DNA of 64,000 bases. It comes from UBA12545 sp051024685. GTDB lineage: Bacteria > Bacillota > DSM-521 > Neomoorellales > Neomoorellaceae. Each line of letters starts with the position of its first letter. Position 1 is the stretch's first letter. A program made the position numbers and the translations under genes. The notes beneath the pieces were generated by a model that saw nothing but the letters and a program-made list of their open reading frames with translations, did not search any database and was not told the DNA's origin. The DNA lies in contig JAZHPA010000004.1 in assembly GCA_051024685.1 (NCBI GenBank), positions 55,922-119,921 of the forward strand, written 5' to 3'. Below, piece after piece: positions 51,456 through 59,163 of the stretch.

Positions 51456-51893
51456 CTATACGCTCTTATCTAGCACCGGCGGACGCTGCTCTAGGTAAGG
51501 GGTCAGAAGGCCCAGTATCTTGCGGGCGTAAGCCAGGGACTGGCCGATGAGCAGGGCGTTGGTCTCGTTAATCTGTTGGAGCTCCGCCAGTACGACCCGC
51601 ATTTTCTCGCCCAGGGCAGCTATTTCCCTACCTCCTACCCCGGCTGCAAAGAGCTCCCTAAGCCCCGCCTCCGGGGAGATCCCGGCTGCCGACGCCAGCT
51701 CCCTGTGGAGGCGTTCCCGTTCCCGTTCCAGGCCGGTGATTTCCTTAATCAGTTGCTCTTTGACCACCACCATCTCTTCTATTCCCTCAAGGCGGTCCTG
51801 CCGCAGGTACTCCTGTTCCTTCAGGGACGCATCGCGGAGCCGCAACAGCAGTTCCAGTTCCCGGGCCAGGACCTCTGCCAGGGCTTCTTTCAT
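51456..51893 (-). CDS. flgN: FlgN-like flagellar chaperone
   Basis: 145 residues from ATG 51893, overlapping the flgM stop as ATGA. Helical protein with LLRLRDASLKEQEYLRQDRLEGIEEMVVVKEQLIKEI, typical of FlgN, the chaperone for FlgK and FlgL. It is encoded directly before flgK. Confidence 0.85.
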   Translation of the reverse strand: MKEALAEVLARELELLLRLRDASLKEQEYLRQDRLEGIEEMVVVKEQLIKEITGLERERERLHRELASAAGISPEAGLRELFAAGVGGREIAALGEKMRVVLAELQQINETNALLIGQSLAYARKILGLLTPYLEQRPPVLDKSV

Positions 51894-52168
51894 AACTTCA
51901 ACTCCCGCCATATGCTTTCCGCCAAAGCCTCCAGGGATACCCGGTAACTTTCGGAGGCGATTTTAGCCCGCAGTTCTTCAACCTTATCCGCCCGTACCTC
52001 GGGCAGCTCCGAGCTGAGGCGCAGCAGTTCCTGCAGGTGACGGGCGAGGGGGGAAATTTCCGCCCGGTCGCCCGCCGCTTTCTCCTCTTTGACTCCGGGC
52101 CGGGCCGGCCGCCGGTAGGCATCCAGTACGGGGGTTAAGTTGACGGGGCTCTGTCCGTTAATCTTCAA
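51890..52168 (-). CDS. flgM: Anti-sigma-28 factor FlgM
   Basis: 92 residues with a disordered N-terminus (SPVNLTPVLDAYRRP) and the C-terminal helix region (EVRADKVEELRAKIASESYRVSLEALAESIWREL) that binds FliA. It is the first gene of the flgM-flgN-flgK-flgL-fliW-csrA block. Confidence 0.9.
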   Translation of the reverse strand: MKINGQSPVNLTPVLDAYRRPARPGVKEEKAAGDRAEISPLARHLQELLRLSSELPEVRADKVEELRAKIASESYRVSLEALAESIWRELKL

Positions 52169-52243
52169 GGGCCGCTCACCCCGGTTCGCTGGTCTCTGGA
52201 AAACAGGTTACCATAACGTTTTATCGTCACCGGAGGAAAAAAC

Positions 52244-52546
52244 TTGAGGGGCCGCCTGAGTGGCGCATTTCCACTTTCGATCTCACGCCTGCTTGCTCAC
52301 GCCTGCTTGGCTTGGGCTCGCTCCCAAAACCCTTGGGGGCCAAACTGGCGCTCGTCTCAAGGCTCCGGCAGGCTTCCCGGCAAATTCGGCTTCCTGCCTC
52401 AGTTGCCGGCCCCGGCCGTCCATAGCCTCGGCCTGTCTCCGCCTTTCGATTCGCTGAGTTTGGCTATGCCGCTCGGGTTTAGTCGCTCGCCACCCAGCCC
52501 AAGCAGGCCTTCCATGCAAAAACCGGGGATGACTCGGACTACCTGA
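52244..52546. other. Unusual 300-bp stretch between cheA and flgM
   Basis: Gene-free in a convincing sense. Both strands have long open frames, but the translations are low-complexity (Pro/Ser/Arg/Gly) and unlike any family. It contains a perfect tandem 14-mer and several inverted words, lies right after the cheA terminator, and may be a structured RNA or a repeat element. One plus-strand TTG frame starts after GGAGG, probably by chance. Confidence 0.4.
52282..52309. repeat. Perfect tandem 14-bp repeat
   Basis: CTCACGCCTGCTTG occurs twice head to tail inside the unusual 52244-52546 stretch. It is too short and too few in copies for a CRISPR. Confidence 0.7.
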
Positions 52547-52551
52547 GAAGC

Positions 52552-52575
52552 AAAAAGGGCCGGTCACGCCGGCCC
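52552..52575 (-). terminator. Intrinsic terminator of the mcp-cheW-cheA operon
   Basis: Minus-strand GGGCCGG-CGTGA-CCGGCCC followed by TTTTTG, 13 nt after the cheA stop. Confidence 0.92.
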
Positions 52576-52588
52576 CGGTACGCTGTGG

Positions 52589-54655
52589 CTAACTGGCCAG
52601 CTCTCTTTCTTCCGCGGCTCCCAGGTGCTCAATGAGGCTGTGAATGTCCAGAATCAGCGCCACCCGTCCGTCGCCCATGATGGTGGCCCCGGCAATACCG
52701 GGTATCTTGCCGATGTAATTACCCAGGGACTTGATGACTATCTCCTGTTCGCCTATAAGGGAGTCCACAATAAACCCCACCCGCTTTTCGGCCAGGCCGA
52801 CGATAACCACCGCTGCCTTGTCCTCTGCCGTCCGCCGGTCCCCCTTCAGGCCCAGAGCCCTGGCCAGGTGCACGAGGGGTAAGACCTGGCCGCGGACGAC
52901 GGTCACCTCCTGGTGCTGGACCCGCTTAACCTGGGAGGGCTCCACCTCGATAATCTCCACCACATTGGCCAGGGGGAAAGCATACACCCGATCCCCCAGG
53001 GTTACCAGGAGGGAACGGTTGATGGCCAGAGTTAAAGGCAGCTTGATGGTGAAGCGGGTACCCGCCCCGGGAGTGGTCTGAATATCAATGGTACCGTTGA
53101 TCTTCTCCAGATGGGCCCGGACAATATCCATACCCACCCCGCGGCCGGAGACGTCGGTAATCTTGTCAGAAGTAGAAAAGCCCGGCAGGAAAATGAGGTC
53201 CAGGGCCTCCCGCTTGCTCAGCCTGGCCGCCGCTTCCGGCGACAGCAGCCCCCTCTCCACCGCCCGGCGCTTGAGCTGTTCCGCATCCATTCCCCGCCCG
53301 TCGTCTTCCACGATGATAACTATCTGGTTTTCCTGGTGAAAGGCTTTGAGGGCTATGGTGCCGTAACGGGGTTTGCCCAGGCGAACCCTCTCCCCCGGTT
53401 CTTCGATGCCGTGATCGATGGCATTGCGCAGGAGGTGGATTAGGGGGTCGCCGATCTCTTCAATGACCGTGCGGTCCAGCTCCGTCTCCCGGCCCTCTAC
53501 AATAAAGTTGATCTCTTTCCCCGCCTTTTGGGCCAGGTCCCGGACCATGCGGGGAAAGCGGTTGAAGACCTGGTCGATGGGAAACATGCGGGCCTTCATG
53601 ATTTCCTCTTGCAGGTCGGAGGTTATCCGGCCGATATGCAGGGAGATCTCCTCCAGCATCTCCACGAGCTCTTCGTTCCCCAGGCGAAGCTTCAGGTTGT
53701 TTCCGACCTCTGCCAGGCGGGTGCGGTCGATCACCAGCTCGCCAACCAAGTTCATGAGGGATTCCAAGCGCTGGACGTCCACCCTCACCGTCTGCGTGAC
53801 CCGGCGGTCCGGGGGGCGCTGGACGCCGGGCTCCGGCTCCCCGCCCCCCGCGGCAAGCACCATACCGGCCCCGGCTTCGCGGCTTTCTTTTACCTGCGGA
53901 GCTCCTTCCTCTAACACCAGGGGTCGCACTGTCACATGTTTTATCTCCGATATCGACTTAACGACGTTGGCTACAGTGTCGGCATCTTCCTTACTCAGGA
54001 AAACCAGCCGGAAGGAATCCCCGAACTTTTCTGCTTCCAGCTCCTGGGTATGGGGCTCGCTCTTGACAACTTCGCCCAGGTCCTTTAAGTTATTGAACAC
54101 CAGGAAAGCCCGGGCCCCCTTCATGCGGCAATCGGCTTCCAGTTCCACTCTGATTTCGTACGCCCGGTAGCCCCGGATTTCGGCCGCCCGGACGACATTT
54201 TCTTCTACGTCGTCCAGCCGCAGGGGTTCAAAGGCAGGTGACCGGGATAAGTCCCCCTCTCCCCTTTCACCCGCCATCATCTCCTCCAGGCGCCTCACCA
54301 GGGCCGAAGTGTCCACCTCTCCCTCGTGGCCGCTCACCAGCTGTACTTTTAGCTCCCGCAGCTTGTCCAGGCAGGCCAGCAGAAGATCGATGGTTCCCGC
54401 CGTCACCGCCAGCTGGCCCTGGCGCAGGGCATCAAGCACGCTCTCCATACGGTGGGTGAGGGTGGCCATCTTTTCAAAGCCCATGGAAGCCGAAGAGCCC
54501 TTCAGGGTATGGGCTATACGAAAAATCTTATTGAGCAACTCCCGGTTATCCGGTTCCTGTTCCAGGAGAACGACGGCTTCATCCAACTGCTGGAGCTGCT
54601 CTTCTGTTTCGTCCAGGAAAATGCCCAGGTACTGGGACATGTCAAACCCGCTCAT
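52589..54655 (-). CDS. cheA: Chemotaxis histidine kinase CheA (full length)
   Basis: 688 residues with all five domains: P1 with His49 in IAHTLKGS, P2 (about 150-255), P3 (about 290-350), P4 with LLRNAIDHGIE, DDGRGMD and GRGVGMDIV (about 400-510), and P5 (about 555-685). It overlaps cheW by 4 nt (ATGA). This kinase is conventional, unlike the split one at 4263-6612. Confidence 0.97.
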   Translation of the reverse strand: MSGFDMSQYLGIFLDETEEQLQQLDEAVVLLEQEPDNRELLNKIFRIAHTLKGSSASMGFEKMATLTHRMESVLDALRQGQLAVTAGTIDLLLACLDKLRELKVQLVSGHEGEVDTSALVRRLEEMMAGERGEGDLSRSPAFEPLRLDDVEENVVRAAEIRGYRAYEIRVELEADCRMKGARAFLVFNNLKDLGEVVKSEPHTQELEAEKFGDSFRLVFLSKEDADTVANVVKSISEIKHVTVRPLVLEEGAPQVKESREAGAGMVLAAGGGEPEPGVQRPPDRRVTQTVRVDVQRLESLMNLVGELVIDRTRLAEVGNNLKLRLGNEELVEMLEEISLHIGRITSDLQEEIMKARMFPIDQVFNRFPRMVRDLAQKAGKEINFIVEGRETELDRTVIEEIGDPLIHLLRNAIDHGIEEPGERVRLGKPRYGTIALKAFHQENQIVIIVEDDGRGMDAEQLKRRAVERGLLSPEAAARLSKREALDLIFLPGFSTSDKITDVSGRGVGMDIVRAHLEKINGTIDIQTTPGAGTRFTIKLPLTLAINRSLLVTLGDRVYAFPLANVVEIIEVEPSQVKRVQHQEVTVVRGQVLPLVHLARALGLKGDRRTAEDKAAVVIVGLAEKRVGFIVDSLIGEQEIVIKSLGNYIGKIPGIAGATIMGDGRVALILDIHSLIEHLGAAEERELAS

Positions 54656-55119
54656 GCTTCGGCCACCCCTGCACCAACCTGTTCCTTGAGCTGCTCGTGC
54701 TCGCTTTCCCTCAAAACCCTGTCCAGGTCGAGGAGAATGATCAATTTATCTCCCCACTTACCTACGCCTCGTAGGTAAGCCACATCCACTCCCTGAATGA
54801 TAGGTGGCGGGGGCTCAATGTTTTCTTCCGGCAGGCGGAGTACTTCCGAAACCGCGTCCACGATCATCCCCACGGTTATCCCCTTAACTTCCACCACCAT
54901 TATCCGCGTATTGTTGCTGGCCTCAGCGGCAGGCAGACCAAAGCGCTTATGTAAATCTATTACCGGTATGATGCGGCCTCGCAGGTTGATGACCCCTTCC
55001 ACGAAATCAGGTGTACGGGGGACCTCCGTAATAGGTTGCAGGCGGATGATTTCATGAACATGGGCAATATCTACGCCGTAGGTTTCTCCCGCGAGCTGAA
55101 AAACTACCAACTGTTCCAC
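54652..55119 (-). CDS. cheW: Chemotaxis coupling protein CheW
   Basis: 155 residues, a single CheW domain (LVVFQLAGETYGVDIAHVHEIIRLQ, FVEGVINLRGRIIPVIDLHKRFG). GTG start with AAGGGGG upstream, preceded by copy B of the 95-bp repeat. It links the MCP encoded upstream to CheA. Confidence 0.95.
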   Translation of the reverse strand: MEQLVVFQLAGETYGVDIAHVHEIIRLQPITEVPRTPDFVEGVINLRGRIIPVIDLHKRFGLPAAEASNNTRIMVVEVKGITVGMIVDAVSEVLRLPEENIEPPPPIIQGVDVAYLRGVGKWGDKLIILLDLDRVLRESEHEQLKEQVGAGVAEA

Positions 55120-55144
55120 CGGCGCACCCCCTTAAAAAATTTGA

Positions 55145-55239
55145 TGCTTCCAAAGCATTCCCCCAGTCGGGCGCTGGCGTCGGCTCCTGATGGGCTCGCC
55201 AGCATCCCCCGACATTTTCCTATTTCCTTTGGAAGTACC
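55145..55239 (-). repeat. Dispersed 95-bp structured repeat, copy B (between mcp and cheW)
   Basis: Partner of 36717-36811. As minus-strand RNA: CUUCCAAAG/CUUUGGAAG (9 bp), GUCGGG/CCCGAC and GCUGGCG/CGCCAGC, with a loop containing AGGAGCC. It ends 26 nt before the cheW start. Several stem differences from copy A keep or weaken pairing only slightly, which points to a conserved fold. Confidence 0.75.
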
Positions 55240-55307
55240 AAAAATTTAGGTAGCATGTAATGTATTTCCCTTGCCGGGGCTAAAATCCTGCCGGCACGAG
55301 GAAAAAG

Positions 55308-57083
55308 TTATAATTTGAACTGGCCTACCGCTGCCTCCAAGGCGCCGGCCGCCTGAGCGAGCTTTGCGGCAGCCTGGCTGATCTTCTCCACCCCGGCAGT
55401 CTGCTCGGCGGCAGCGGCCGAAACCTCCTGAGTGCCCGCCGCTGCCTCTTCCGTACCGGCGGCCAGGCTTTCGGCCGCCTCTTTGATTCTACGGGCTCCT
55501 TCCGCCATTTCCTCGGCCTTCCGGGTTATATCCCGGATCTTGGCGGTGAGCTGGCCGATAGCTTCCTCGATGGCGCTAAAGGCCCTGCCACAGCGTTCCA
55601 TTACCTCTGTTCCCTTGGCTACGTCCTGGACCCCTTCCTGCATCCCCCGGACTACCCGGCCCATTTCCTTCTGGATCTCATTCACCAACCCGACTATCTG
55701 TTCACTGGCCCGGGCCGACTGTTCGGCCAGCTTCCGCACCTCTTCGGCCACCACGGCAAACCCGCGCCCCTGCTCGCCAGCCCTGGCCGCCTCAATGGCC
55801 GCATTCAGGGCCAAGAGGTTCGTCTGCTCTGCTATACCGGAGATAACACCTACAATTTGGCCGATCTCGGAGGAGCGCCGTCCTAACTCTTCTACGGTAC
55901 GGGCCAGGCCCTCCATCCGCTGGGCGATGGCTTCCATCTGGCGGTTGGCTTCTTCTACCGTGCGGGCCCCCTCGCCGGTCTTTTCCACCACCAGGCTGGA
56001 GAAGGTGGCCATCTCCTCGGCCTGGCCGTGGACGCTCTCTACCCTGGTGGCCTGGGCCTCGATGGCCGTGGCCGTCTCGCTCACCTGCTGGGCCTGGTGC
56101 TCGGCGCCGCGCGCCATTTCCTGAGCGGTAACCGCCACCTGCCGGGCCGCTTCCCCCAGCTCCTGGGACATCTGGGCCAGGTCCTGGCTGGAGCGGGCAA
56201 CTTCGACAGACATAGCCCTTGCCTGACCGATGAGCTCCCGCAGTTTGGCTACCATGGCATTAAAGGCCCTGCCCAATTGTCCCAGCTCATCGTCGGACTT
56301 AACGGCTAAGGCGGCAACGGTAAGATCACCGGCCGCCACCTGGTCGGCGTAGGCCGCTATTTGAGCTATGGGACGGCCGATAAGGCGGGTGAAAAGGAAC
56401 GCCACCATCATACCCATGAGGAAGGCCAGTATAAGGCCGGTCAAAAGGGTGGACTTGGTGTAGAGAATGGCGGTATGTAACTGGTTCTGGGCCTCATCCC
56501 GCCGGGAGGCCATTTCTTGCTTTAAATGACTCCCGACGTTGTTTATATTGTCCACTGCGGCTCCCATCTGGAAACTCAGGATAGGCAGGGTCTGCATCCG
56601 GTCCTCGCGGCTGGTCTTGAGGATGGTGCCTTCAAAACTGTCTTTAAAACTCTGGGCTGCCAGGGCCATGGCGCCCAAAAACCCCCTGGCCTGATCGTCC
56701 AGATCCATTTGTTCCAGTTTTCCTTTAGCCTCGTCAAACCGTTTCATGGCATCCTGGAAACTTAAAACATGGGTTTGGGAACCGTTGATAATGTAATCGG
56801 TAGTCCGCCGGTAACTATCCCATATGGCATTGGACATTTCAGTAAACAACTCGTGTTGCTCCTGAATGCTGACTACTTCTTCAGCTCCTTGGAAAATGCG
56901 CTGAAGATTGATGTTAACAATGATAACGACGGCCACGAAAATAGCAATCACCAGAAGGAAACCGCCCATCAACTTGGTACCCAACTTCAGCCGGGCAAAA
57001 GAAAACTTCCGTTTTGCCTCTTTGCTCCCCACCTCCCCCTTCTCCTGCCCAGTTCTGCGACGACGCAATGAAAATACCCGCAC
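55308..57083 (-). CDS. Transmembrane methyl-accepting chemotaxis protein
   Basis: 591 residues: basic N-terminus, first membrane helix (LMGGFLLVIAIFVAVVIIVNI) near 38-58, a helical extracellular domain (about 60-210, four-helix type), second helix (LLTGLILAFLMGMMVAFLF) near 215-233, HAMP (about 235-290) and the signalling hairpin tip EQTNLLALNAAIEAARAGEQGRGFAVVAEEVRKLAEQS. GTG start with AGGAGGT. The ligand is unknown. The gene is preceded by a promoter, riboswitch and terminator. Confidence 0.95.
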   Translation of the reverse strand: MRVFSLRRRRTGQEKGEVGSKEAKRKFSFARLKLGTKLMGGFLLVIAIFVAVVIIVNINLQRIFQGAEEVVSIQEQHELFTEMSNAIWDSYRRTTDYIINGSQTHVLSFQDAMKRFDEAKGKLEQMDLDDQARGFLGAMALAAQSFKDSFEGTILKTSREDRMQTLPILSFQMGAAVDNINNVGSHLKQEMASRRDEAQNQLHTAILYTKSTLLTGLILAFLMGMMVAFLFTRLIGRPIAQIAAYADQVAAGDLTVAALAVKSDDELGQLGRAFNAMVAKLRELIGQARAMSVEVARSSQDLAQMSQELGEAARQVAVTAQEMARGAEHQAQQVSETATAIEAQATRVESVHGQAEEMATFSSLVVEKTGEGARTVEEANRQMEAIAQRMEGLARTVEELGRRSSEIGQIVGVISGIAEQTNLLALNAAIEAARAGEQGRGFAVVAEEVRKLAEQSARASEQIVGLVNEIQKEMGRVVRGMQEGVQDVAKGTEVMERCGRAFSAIEEAIGQLTAKIRDITRKAEEMAEGARRIKEAAESLAAGTEEAAAGTQEVSAAAAEQTAGVEKISQAAAKLAQAAGALEAAVGQFKL

Positions 57084-57128
57084 TTCGCTTTTACCTCCTT
57101 AAACCTTATGGAAACTCTGCCTCTATAT

Positions 57129-57161
57129 AAAAAGGGGCTACGAATCATTGCGGGTAGCCCC
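57129..57161 (-). terminator. Intrinsic terminator in the mcp leader
   Basis: Minus-strand GGGGCTAC/GTAGCCCC stem of 8 bp with a 12-nt loop and TTTTT. The GGGG of its 5' arm is also the 3' arm of the riboswitch P1, so the two folds exclude each other. Confidence 0.85.
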
Positions 57162-57261
57162 GGTCCACCCACGGCAGCTGGCTGTCGTAGCCGTTAGAAG
57201 AACGGCCTTAGACCCTGTAGCTTTGCGCCCCGGTCTTTCGACCGGTTTGCCTTTTTCGGGG
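57158..57261 (-). promoter_or_regulatory. Cyclic-di-GMP-I (GEMM-I) riboswitch upstream of mcp-cheW-cheA
   Basis: Minus-strand RNA AAAGGCAAACC, GGUC-GAAA-GACC tetraloop stem, GGGCGCAAAGCUACAGGG, UCUAAGG, then CGACAGCCAGCUGCCG: the conserved c-di-GMP-I core, with G at the ligand-selecting position before GCAAACC. P1 is probably CCCCG/CGGGG. Followed by a terminator that competes with P1. Confidence 0.92.
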
Positions 57262-57283
57262 AAATTCTGTCAATTTCGCCTTA

Positions 57284-57313
57284 ATTATACTTTAATCTGC
57301 CCTCAGTAGGCAA
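57284..57313 (-). promoter_or_regulatory. Sigma-A promoter of the mcp-cheW-cheA operon
   Basis: Minus strand TTGCCT, 18-bp spacer, TATAAT. The -35 overlaps the end of the upstream peptidase gene. Transcription would begin about 15 nt before the riboswitch. Confidence 0.7.
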
Positions 57314-58898
57314 GATGTTTCTGGGGATCACTGTAAAACTCTAATATCCGTCCTAAAGCCTCCACCCTTACTCTTTCAAAGCGATAATATTCCTGCACGT
57401 ACCGCAGGGCGTCGCGCAAGGCGGGCCGGCCCATTTTTTCCTCCCACCGGAGCCAGTAAAGTACCCCCTGGCGGTAAACGGCCCGGCGGTAATCCTCTTG
57501 GGACGGATACGCGGTTAAGGGTTTGTCCGGGGGCATAAAGGCGTTGCCCGCCTCGGCCACGATCTCTTCCTTGCGCCGCCGGTAGTAGCCGGGGTCGGCT
57601 GCGCTATAGTAGAGCAAGGTGCTGTATTCCGCCAGCCCTTCGTCAATCCAGGCCGCCCGGATACTGTCGTTTCCTACCAGGTTATACCACCACTGGTGGG
57701 CCACTTCATGGACGACCACCGGCGGGCCGTAGCGGTTTAAGGTGCTCAAGAAAATCAGGCCGGGATACTCCATTCCCGCCAGCCCTTCCAGGGGAACCTC
57801 TACCAGATGAAGATAGGAAAAGGGATAGGTGCCCCAATACCCTTGAAAATGTACTAAAGCCCGGGCCGCCGTATCCAGTATCTCGGGGGACGGCCGGCTA
57901 CGGGCAGCCAGCACCAGCTCTACCGGGCCCACCTGGCGGCTGGAGAATTGCCACCCGGTGGCTGCGGCAAAGGCAAACTCCCGGATGGGATGTTCACTAC
58001 TGAAGGACCAGTCCGACCAGCCCGATCTTTCCATGCGGCCCGTCACCCGGCCGCTGGCCACCACTACCAGGTCGGAAGGGACACGGAGGTCCACCCGGTA
58101 GTAGGCTGCATCGGCAAAATAAGGGTCGCCGAAGCCCGCCCCCTCCGCCACCCCCTGCCAGGCTCCCTCCTGCCGCGGGGCCAGCAGAGGGTACCAGCCG
58201 GAAACCATCATAACGCCGTCAAAGATTCCTAGCCGGGCCGGTTTATTAACCGGTACGCGGGTGGAAAAATCAATTTCCACCATCAGGGTTTGCCTGGAAA
58301 GCAGGGGCCGGCTCAGAGGCACCTCCAGCCTGGTGCCTCGAACCGTAAAGGCGGCTTCTATTTTATTTACCATGACGTGGTGGACGGCCAGGGAATTTCC
58401 TGCATCGGGCATGCCATTGGCCGGGAGATTAAACTGGAGCTCGGTCAAGGGGTAAAAATAAGGGTTTTGGTAGGCCAGAAAGAGCTTGCCCTGCACGAGC
58501 CCTTCGGCCGGGTCCAGCCTGGCCTGGATATTGTACACGGGGTAAAAGCGGTAGTGGGAGTGGCCCGTCTTGCCGCCATCCCGGACCGGCAGCTTCACTT
58601 CCTGAGGATCGGCACCGAAAGAAGACAAACCCAAGGCCTCTAAGGCGGCGCCAAGAGGGAGATACTCCCCTTCAGCAGCCGGAGAGTCCCCCCGGCCCGC
58701 AAGGGAAAGATAGCCGGCAGGAAGCAGGATTTCCCCCTCTACCTTTAGGGGGGGTGGGTCCAGCACCACCTGCCCGTACCGGGCCAGGATCTGCCCGTCT
58801 TCCTGAGGAGAGGAAAGTAGAGCATTTTGGAGCCCACAGGACCAAAAGGCCAGGAAGAGCCCCGGCAGGGCCAGCAGAAGGAGCTTTTTTCTTTGCAT
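57303..58898 (-). CDS. M1-like zinc metallopeptidase
   Basis: 531 residues with an N-terminal hydrophobic export signal (LLLLALPGLFLAFWS) ending near Cys21, which is not a clean lipobox. Residues about 40-110 may be a copper-amine-oxidase-like stalk domain. The peptidase part has GMEYPG (375-380, replacing the GAMEN motif), HEVAHQWWYN (zinc ligands His397 and His401, catalytic Glu398) and Glu420 in WIDEGLAEY. Probably exported and acting on peptides at the cell surface. Confidence 0.85.
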   Translation of the reverse strand: MQRKKLLLLALPGLFLAFWSCGLQNALLSSPQEDGQILARYGQVVLDPPPLKVEGEILLPAGYLSLAGRGDSPAAEGEYLPLGAALEALGLSSFGADPQEVKLPVRDGGKTGHSHYRFYPVYNIQARLDPAEGLVQGKLFLAYQNPYFYPLTELQFNLPANGMPDAGNSLAVHHVMVNKIEAAFTVRGTRLEVPLSRPLLSRQTLMVEIDFSTRVPVNKPARLGIFDGVMMVSGWYPLLAPRQEGAWQGVAEGAGFGDPYFADAAYYRVDLRVPSDLVVVASGRVTGRMERSGWSDWSFSSEHPIREFAFAAATGWQFSSRQVGPVELVLAARSRPSPEILDTAARALVHFQGYWGTYPFSYLHLVEVPLEGLAGMEYPGLIFLSTLNRYGPPVVVHEVAHQWWYNLVGNDSIRAAWIDEGLAEYSTLLYYSAADPGYYRRRKEEIVAEAGNAFMPPDKPLTAYPSQEDYRRAVYRQGVLYWLRWEEKMGRPALRDALRYVQEYYRFERVRVEALGRILEFYSDPQKHLAY

Positions 58899-59080
58899 GC
58901 GGCTTCTCCCTTTGAAGCTAACTCAGGGTTAATTCGACAAAACCAGGGCCCTTTCCTGCTATTTCCTTTATCCACGGGCGGATGAACTGTACCCTAGGGA
59001 GGGGTGCAAAGGGGGGATGTTGGAGTGGACCTTTATGTTGCGTAGGTGAAGGGGTCGCGCTCGGCCGCAGGGGTAACCGG

Positions 59081-59099
59081 TATGCTCAGCATATGTCAA
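59081..59099 (-). promoter_or_regulatory. TTGACA with adjacent palindrome upstream of the peptidase gene
   Basis: Minus strand TTGACA is directly followed by the palindrome TATGCT-G-AGCATA. The -10 at 17 bp is poor (TTACCC), so this is an operator/promoter candidate only. Apart from this and the hairpin at 59115, I see nothing in 58899-59163. Confidence 0.3.
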
Positions 59100-59114
59100 A
59101 GCTAAGGATAGCTA

Positions 59115-59157
59115 GGTGATGGTGGGAGCCAGGGGCGCCCCTGCTCCCACCATCACC
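59115..59157. terminator. 43-bp perfect hairpin after htrA
   Basis: A 14-bp perfect stem (GGTGATGGTGGGAG with its complement) encloses a second palindrome CAGGGGCGCCCCTG. It lies 6 nt after the htrA stop. No T-run follows, so it is either an atypical terminator or an RNA-stabilising hairpin. Confidence 0.55.
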
Positions 59158-59163
59158 AGTTTC

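Noticed and set aside
52282..52309. CRISPR-like direct repeat
   Set aside because: Only two adjacent 14-bp units without spacers.
52244..52546. 100-codon plus-strand frame with GGAGG upstream
   Set aside because: Translation is low complexity and the opposite strand is equally open; kept only as an unexplained region.
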